Below are positions 58,567 through 64,000 of a DNA stretch of 64,000 bases, piece after piece. The notes beneath the pieces were generated by a model. It worked only from the letters and a program-made list of their open reading frames with translations. It was not told the DNA's origin and did no database searches. Numbering within the stretch: the stretch's first letter is position 1; each line of letters starts with the position of its first letter. A program made the position numbers and the translations under genes. Origin of the DNA: Gnomoniopsis sp. IMI 355080 (Eukaryota; Ascomycota; Sordariomycetes; Diaporthales; Gnomoniaceae); contig JAPEVC010000114.1 in the NCBI GenBank assembly GCA_027946555.1, positions 53,917-117,916 on the forward strand, in the 5' to 3' direction.

Positions 58567-59261
58567 ACTCTGCTCCGCCGCATCACTTCGGCGGCCAGCT
58601 GAAGATCTCTATTCGACACTTGTTGGCGCTCTTCCAAGTGGAAGAAGACAAGAGAGACGGCGATGCCACGGCGGGAAGTAATATCACGGGACCATCTGCT
58701 GAGAGCTCCTTATGCTGCCCTGTTCGACGCGACTTCACTGGGCAGCTTTCGACCTGTGCAGGTGAACATGACGTGAGTCTCCTCCCCAGACCCAGATCTC
58801 GTGCTTTATCAGCTCTGTCCACGTTTGAGAGCTGCCAAATGATGATTCGATCCAATTTGCATGGCTTAACTGACGGGCTCAGAGTCCTTTTGATGCCATA
58901 TTTCACCGAATCTGACAGAATCACTGCTTCCATCACGGTTGTTCCTTTCTCCTCTGCTGCCTAGGTGCAGATGGCTAATCCATGTGAGCTTGTTAGGCCT
59001 TCGTAGACGCCCTGCTCGGCGCGGGTCGAGAGGCGAGGCACTTGAGATGGGACCTACCCTGCCGCCCCTCACATTACGTCTCGCTGTACGGTCTTTGGTT
59101 CCTCAACGCCGTGCCAATTCTCTGAGCTCGACTCGTGCCTGCCAGATGTAAGCTGACCTTTTCGTGTTGTTGTCCCCCCCTGTTTTGTGTCTCTGCAGCA
59201 GCAATATGATGATAAACCCAAGTTGATGAAGGCTAAACTGACGAGCCTAGAGCTCGCTTGA
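58567..59261 (+). pseudogene. Frameshifted gene relic with a preserved intron, unknown family
   Basis: Coding-like pieces follow in frames 0, 1, 0, 1 and 2. They are 58567-58700 (ISIRHLLALFQVEEDKRDGD); 58705-58840 (APYAALFDATSLGSFRPVQV, then TGA at 58774, then PDPDLVLYQLCPRLR); 58850-58940 (RSNLHGLTDGLRVLL, YFTESDRITASIT); about 58970-58996 (LIHVSLL); and 58997-59125 (AFVDALLGAGREARHLRWDL, HYVSLYGLWFLNAVPIL, then TGA). A clean 51-bp intron follows at 59148-59198 (GTAAGC to CTGCAG). The last piece is QQYDDKPKLMKAKLTSLELA and a stop at 59259. At least four frameshifts and two internal stops make it a pseudogene. I could not place the family. Confidence 0.65.
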
Positions 59262-60432
59262 TGCTAAAAACTTATGGAATCTCGTTAGTCTGAAATGCCG
59301 CTCGCACTGGGATCTTTTTTCTTCCGGAGCGGGGGGAGGGGGCTTCTTTTTGTCCCACGAGCAATGCATGGCTAACATATTTCGTACATCTCAGGTCTCT
59401 GAACGCGATTGCTAGGTGATTTCGGTGTCCATGAGGCGGGCTAGCGCTCTTCGATAGCGTTGGGCGCTGGAAGATCAAGCGTAGATTGAAGCTTTCAATT
59501 TGGCTCACGTTGGCACAGGCGATGGTAAACTTTTGCTTTGACACCGTCTCTAGTGAGATGGCAGCGCTGTAAATTGCCCGCCTTCTTTCCTTGACTCTGC
59601 CCCAGCATACTCGCGTGTTGCTTCAGTCCCATGCTGCAAGGAAGTCACCGTAGCAGTAATGGCTCGATACAACACGACCGCTCTGCCTAAAACAGCTGTT
59701 CTCTCTGGACAAGATCGAGCTTCAGTGCGGGCTTTATGTGTCTTCAGGGTTGACTCTCCGATCATACAAAGTATGCGTCAACCTAACATGTCCCTGCTCG
59801 TTTTCGTCCGCTGGGAGACCATTCTGAGGTGGGTATGAGTGCTGGAGGCGCGAGTGAGAGTCCGCGAGCTTACTACTCCTTTTGTGAAGGTTCTCGATTG
59901 GTAACATACATCGCCTCAGCAACATATCTAACAACGCAATGTTAGTAACAACAGATGACAGATGTATATTGGGAGGTGTTCCAGGGTGGCTGCAGACGGC
60001 TTCTCACTACTTCTTACCGCCTCTCTCCCTAGGGCCCTAAACAAGAGGAGGCCTAACACCGCGCACGTAGGGCGGCAGGCATGCTTTCTTGCTGCCCTTT
60101 ACACTTCGGTCCCCTTACATGATAATCTCCGATTGTTTGCAGCTTCAGCCAATAGATATATTTTCAGGGCAACCCAGCTGTTAGCATACCAGCCCGTACT
60201 GGTTGTGAAGAAACGCTCGGCCTGAAGTGCATGTCGACTTTGTGACTGTGTCTCATTTATGCCTTTTCCAGAACCGACATACCAGAGTCGTGATCAAAGG
60301 GACTCCGCAGCAGCATCGCATTGTCATTGTGAATCCAACCATCATGTAGTCCTCAGGGTCATCTGTCACCTCATCATCTTTCGCACTGTTCACAAAAACC
60401 CCTTCAATTTACCTGACCACCCCCCCCCCCCC
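59262..60432. other. Gene-poor interval with a poly-C run at its end
   Basis: No supported gene. A run of 13 C residues (60420-60432) follows a TGAC and is followed by AG, so it looks like a stretched intron acceptor in front of the next coding-like piece. Confidence 0.45.
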
Positions 60433-60850
60433 AGCCGCAACCGCTGCAGAGACCTTGGCCCCCATACGCGCAGCACAAGACCAAGCTGCTCATCGGAGAA
60501 AGTGCTGGCTATGCCGCGATATCGACCCAGCAATGCTTCTTGTTGAACACCCTGCTCTCCTCGTCGACAAATATAACATCGAAATCCTTAACCGTCGGCC
60601 GTGTGCCAAGCTGCTGCTCAGTGCTTAACTCCAACGCGACTTTTCAGCACCAGAGACGCTCGCTGCTGGCGAGTTCGACGCGGAACCGGCCGAGCTGGGG
60701 ATGGTGGGCGATGGCCTTCTCACCGCGGCTCCCAAGCTTATTGCATGTCGTCGTCAGGGTGCTGCTTCGACTGAGTTGAGACTCCATTGGGCTCCACTGT
60801 ACCAGCGATCAAGCGTTGGAGGCATTACGCCTGAGTATGGCCCAAATTGA
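60433..60850 (+). pseudogene. Possible decayed gene fragment
   Basis: After the C13-AG, a plus-strand frame is open to 60850 except for one TAA at 60626-60628. On both sides it reads like protein (RRKCWLCRDIDPAMLLVEHP before the stop, EFDAEPAELGMVGDGLLTAA after it). The neighbouring frame is also partly open, so certainty is low. It may belong with the relic at 58.6-59.3 kb or be separate. Confidence 0.3.
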
Positions 60851-61176
60851 GCAGTCTGGCTAGCAGGCAAGACGTACATAACGCATGCCATTAGCACCTT
60901 TGTGGTCATGCTCGCGAGACCTCACTCCTTCTCCTCTCCGTCCAACAACCCCATGGTTTTGTGAGTACCAGGGTACCAGAAGATCTTCTTGTGTCCACAA
61001 GGTATCGGGAATGGTACTATTTGCCCCTGGGGATGTAGCAGTGGGTTTGCTAAAGCTCTGGAGCGCGGCGTTTCTTTTGATCGGATTGCGCTTCTGTGAA
61101 CACCTGTTCGAAGAACTCCTGTCCGTCTTGCGGCACTTTGGCTTCGATCTATCCCGAAGAACAGTCTTCATTCTAT
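60851..61176. other. Intergenic region, 3' side of the RRM-like gene
   Basis: 326 bp with no coding signal that I trust. The minus-strand frame at 60860-61270 overlaps the end of the next gene in another frame. Confidence 0.5.
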
Positions 61177-62511
61177 TTAGATGATCTTGTTGCATTGTTT
61201 TTTTTGGTTGTCGTCGTATTCGTGACCGTGCTGTGCGTCTGTCTTCGCCGACTGGCTCGTTTGAGTCCATGCCGCAATTCGCTCGTATTGCCTCTCGCCC
61301 AGCGTCGTCAGCGGGGCCTTGTCATGACCTAAAAGCTTCTCCAACAGTTGAATTCCGTGTGTCGCATCTTTTTGCAAGTCTTCACTGGACATCTGGTACG
61401 GTTCGAAGGCGGGCCTTGCGACGTTTCTCTCTGGAGAATCGTGGGTGTCCTCGTCGCTTGATGTAAGCTCCTGCCGGCGCACGCTTGGCCACTTGAATGG
61501 TTCACGGATTACAGGCAATCGTCTAGTGCCTTTGCAGACTCTCGGATAAAGTTCCTCGTTCCAGCACGGGTCGGGTCCGAAATCAATCGACAGCGATTTG
61601 TAGAAAAGCCGCCGCAGAAGGAAAAGAACGGGCCGCGCCTGTTTGTCATTGCTGAAAAAGCGCCATTCAATCAGCTGCCTGCCACCTCCGATCTGTTTCG
61701 TCACAATAGTCTCTGCGTCGAGACCGAGCGGGCCAAGGGCCTTGACGATTCTGTCGTTCCCCAAGAGGAGGTCTCGTATACCCTCCACGCTGAAGCCCTC
61801 CACATCCCGCGGCCCGCGAATATGAAGAACGCGTGAGGCATCCTCCCCTGTGAAGTTGCTGTTGAATGGCCGTTTATCCCAAATGCTCACATGGGGTGTT
61901 TTGCCGCGCACCAAGAAGACACGCTGTTTTGCAAGACGAACGAGGTCCGCAGCTGCAACGTCATGATCAAACAACACGAAGGCCGCTTTCGATTTGCTTT
62001 TACGGCGAATGGCCACTTCATCCTTTTCCCAATGGACATGCAGCACGCGTCCTACAGGGGCGGTCTGCGCAATGCCCTCCAGTATGTCCGCCAACCTCGT
62101 TTCGGCGCTGAGGCCGAGAATGCACACGAAGCGGAAGTAATTCCTTTTCTCTGCCGATACCTGAGGCTTCCCCAAGCCCTGAGTCCGTTGCTCATGCGCC
62201 GGCTGTGGTCCTGTCAGCGGAGTCGTCCCGGATGATTTTGGTCGCGAATCGAAAGCAGGGGCTGCTTGTAGGCTTAGGTCCGCGAGTGACGCGCCAGCCC
62301 TGCGGATTTCAGCGTCCAATTCCTCTTCACGGATGCCTGCAGGGGTAGAAGGCCCTGTCGTTGCGCCGTGGAAGTCGTGCCTATAATGATCACGACGGGC
62401 TGCATTGGATGACGATGAGAAGTATATCCATGTTGACGTAGTCGCTTTGTAGGCGAGGGCTGTCCGACCTGATCGAGACGCACTCTTTACACCGTGGGGA
62501 ATGAGTGACAT
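61177..62511 (-). CDS. Hypothetical protein with two RRM-like segments
   Basis: A single exon of 444 residues from the ATG at 62511; the open frame continues upstream only with a GTG. Residues 1-120 are Ser/Thr/Arg-rich and look disordered. Residues about 125-215 have an RRM-like pattern (RNP2-like FVCILGLS, RNP1-like KAAFVLFDH). Residues about 225-305 have a second one (RVLHIRGPRDV, then LIEWRFFS). The C-terminal 100 residues are polar and helical. RRM folds bind RNA, but the aromatic RNP residues are only partly kept, so RNA binding is an inference. No membrane or signal segment. Confidence 0.7.
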   Translation of the reverse strand: MSLIPHGVKSASRSGRTALAYKATTSTWIYFSSSSNAARRDHYRHDFHGATTGPSTPAGIREEELDAEIRRAGASLADLSLQAAPAFDSRPKSSGTTPLTGPQPAHEQRTQGLGKPQVSAEKRNYFRFVCILGLSAETRLADILEGIAQTAPVGRVLHVHWEKDEVAIRRKSKSKAAFVLFDHDVAAADLVRLAKQRVFLVRGKTPHVSIWDKRPFNSNFTGEDASRVLHIRGPRDVEGFSVEGIRDLLLGNDRIVKALGPLGLDAETIVTKQIGGGRQLIEWRFFSNDKQARPVLFLLRRLFYKSLSIDFGPDPCWNEELYPRVCKGTRRLPVIREPFKWPSVRRQELTSSDEDTHDSPERNVARPAFEPYQMSSEDLQKDATHGIQLLEKLLGHDKAPLTTLGERQYERIAAWTQTSQSAKTDAQHGHEYDDNQKKQCNKII

Positions 62512-63153
62512 CGATTCAACATTTTCTGCGCCTCGAATTTGAAGATGTCGTGCCTGAGTAACCTGTTTGTTGAGGCTGACAAGAAAGGTCGTCACTTCAG
62601 TGGGTCGTCTTGCGGCTCGGCAGCGGTTTTGAAGGTCGGCGACCCGCTGCGCCTTGTGGAGTTCCCCCCCCCCACTTTGTCCACAGTACCTGAGGCCCCC
62701 CTATGCTTGACACTATGATTTTCGGAATGACGGCTTCATCGGGTTTTTTTCTTCTTTTTTTTTTCTTTCAAAAACCTTGCGGGCGCTCTTATTATATTGC
62801 ACGTGTTGTAACTTCTACGTTATAGATCAAACTATTCGCTCTGATATATTCAGAGACGTCCTCTAGCAAAACACGCCCTGTATCACTTCTTCCCAGTTTC
62901 TATTCCCAAATCAGACTGCGCCGTCTTAGCTCTAGAGATAATACCATGACACAAAGTAATAAGAAACCAGAGATCTATGTCGCATGTAAACCACAGCGAA
63001 TATGACTGATACTTCCCGGCTCTCTTCCGTGACTCAGCGTCGACAACTTCCGCGTCGTATTGTGTTCCCGTGTCTTTCTTCTTATTAGTGGGCATGGTCA
63101 AATAGCCTTAAAAAATATCTAAAAAGATCGAAGTCATGCTACTTGGTTCCTCC
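62512..63153. other. Intergenic region with homopolymer runs
   Basis: Contains C10 (62664-62673) and a long T-rich run (62743-62768) in the presumed promoter of the RRM-like gene, then AT-rich sequence downstream of the kinase gene. No gene seen. Confidence 0.55.
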
Positions 63154-64000
63154 TCAAGAGGAAACATGCTTCAGCTCCGCAACAATAGCTTCAAAGCTGG
63201 GTCGACTGGTAGTCTGAGGTGATGAGCAACGACCATGCAAATCTTGCATCATTACACGCGTGCGTGAATACTTTTCCTCTTGAGGTACGAGACGCATGAC
63301 GTCCTCTACCAAATGTGCAAAAGCGAGTACTTCCAGACCCTCCAAAGGCAGGGTGTCAATGCTACCGTAAACCGTCGCGGCTCCAAAATCGCCTAGTAGT
63401 GCGTGGTTTCCGTTGGTGAGTATATTGTGGGCATATAAGTCGCCATGCGCGATGCCTTTCGAGTGCAGATGCGCCGCGGCTTGTGCAATACCACTGAGGA
63501 TATTCAGAGCGGTTTCCAGTGACAACCTTGCATTCGCTGGGTAGTTGTCCCTCGTGCAAGTCTGGAATGACGGTGGCTGCCCTAAGGTTTGATAATGCGG
63601 CGGTATCAGTTGCATGACTAATCCTCCTTTGAACGAGCCCTTCTCTTCGTCGGGATGATCGTGAATTCGCCCCAGCACGTCGATGATGTTTTCATGCTGC
63701 CCCGCTGCTATACACGCCGCCATTTCATCCTCGGGTGTGCCGTCGCTAGTGAGCGTTCCTTTGAAGAGCTTGATAGCGACTGGCAGGGGGGCTTTCGAGT
63801 CGAGACGCCAGACGCCCTTGGATATAATCCCCGAAGCGCCCTGGCCAAGTATTTCGTGGACTTCCAGGTCCGGCCATGCTATATGAGCCAGGCCCAGGCG
63901 ACCCGTGCTCGTGCCATTCGTGCCATTCGTGCCATTCGTGCCATTCGTGCCATTCGTGCCATTCGTGCCATTCGTGCCATTCGTGCCATTCGTGCCATTC
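63154..64000 (-). CDS. Atypical protein kinase, 5' partial
   Basis: The minus-strand frame is open from the window edge to a stop at 63154, about 281 residues seen. It contains a glycine loop (ILGQGASGII), the ATP-binding lysine (PVAIKLF), the catalytic loop HGDLYAHN with its Asp and Asn, and the metal-binding DFG (LLGDFGAA). The usual HRDLKxxN is changed at two places, Arg to Gly and Lys to Tyr, so this is a non-RD kinase; the same variant occurs in some microbial Ser/Thr or Tyr kinases. The ATG at 63723 lies inside the fold and is not the start. Before the kinase domain the frame runs through a 9-bp tandem array that encodes repeated Asn-Gly-Thr, continuing out of the window. Confidence 0.8.
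   Translation of the reverse strand, partial: NGTNGTNGTNGTNGTNGTNGTNGTNGTNGTSTGRLGLAHIAWPDLEVHEILGQGASGIISKGVWRLDSKAPLPVAIKLFKGTLTSDGTPEDEMAACIAAGQHENIIDVLGRIHDHPDEEKGSFKGGLVMQLIPPHYQTLGQPPSFQTCTRDNYPANARLSLETALNILSGIAQAAAHLHSKGIAHGDLYAHNILTNGNHALLGDFGAATVYGSIDTLPLEGLEVLAFAHLVEDVMRLVPQEEKYSRTRVMMQDLHGRCSSPQTTSRPSFEAIVAELKHVSS
63911..64000 (-). repeat. 9-bp tandem array, at least 10 copies
   Basis: GTGCCATTC is repeated ten times without a mismatch up to the last base of the window, so the full length is unknown. Read on the minus strand in the kinase frame it encodes (Asn-Gly-Thr)n. The period is a multiple of three, so copy-number change would not break the frame. Confidence 0.95.

Noticed and set aside
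58774..58790. GTGAGT...CCCCAG as an intron repairing the relic
   Set aside because: It would be about 17 bp, too short to be spliced, and would not fix the other frameshifts.

Overview
The window is nuclear DNA of a filamentous ascomycete (Pezizomycotina). The evidence is many short introns of 50-112 bp with GTRNGT donors, CTRAC-like branch sites and YAG acceptors, moderate GC, and fungal-type gene families such as a YAT amino-acid permease, berberine-bridge-like secreted oxidases and an AlkB-GST fusion. I cannot fix the class; Dothideomycetes or Eurotiomycetes would both fit. I saw no tRNA, rRNA, CRISPR or intact transposon. Splice sites were read by eye and checked for reading-frame continuity.

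Layout. 0-1.6 kb: 3' end of an unknown gene. 1.6-7.2 kb: gene-poor, with coding-like debris on the minus strand near 3.7-4.3 kb. 7.3-8.9 kb: a secreted GH16 glucanase whose frame continues past its stop into a Ser/Thr-rich, hydrophobic-ended tail. 10.4-11.9 kb: a conserved acidic-tailed protein (minus) and a TOM6-like mitochondrial import protein (plus). 12.4-26.7 kb: an accessory block holding a zinc alcohol dehydrogenase, a prostaglandin-reductase-like MDR enzyme, an amino-acid permease, a decayed gene, a secreted bicovalent-FAD oxidase and a secreted carboxylesterase. 27.4-45.9 kb: a dense housekeeping block centred on translation and one-carbon metabolism, with a DHX29-like DExH helicase head to head with GCN1, then ribosomal protein eL19 and mitochondrial serine hydroxymethyltransferase. 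47.0-52.6 kb: an unknown protein, an AlkB-like dioxygenase fused to a GST-like domain, and an isochorismatase-fold protein with Ser in place of the nucleophilic Cys. 52.7-61.2 kb: mostly gene-poor, with one SDR epimerase and two or three frameshifted pseudogenes. 61.2-64 kb: an RRM-like hypothetical protein and the 3' part of an atypical protein kinase, whose N-terminal side runs into a 9-bp tandem array at the window edge.

The clearest functional grouping is DHX29-like helicase, GCN1 and eL19, all acting on the ribosome. The 12.4-26.7 kb block looks like catabolic or tailoring enzymes without a biosynthetic backbone gene. The most unusual features are the GH16 stop-then-tail arrangement, an apparent GC-AG intron in SHMT, the eL19 start codon split by an intron, the AlkB-GST fusion, the Cys-to-Ser isochorismatase, and several gene relics in the gene-poor spans.
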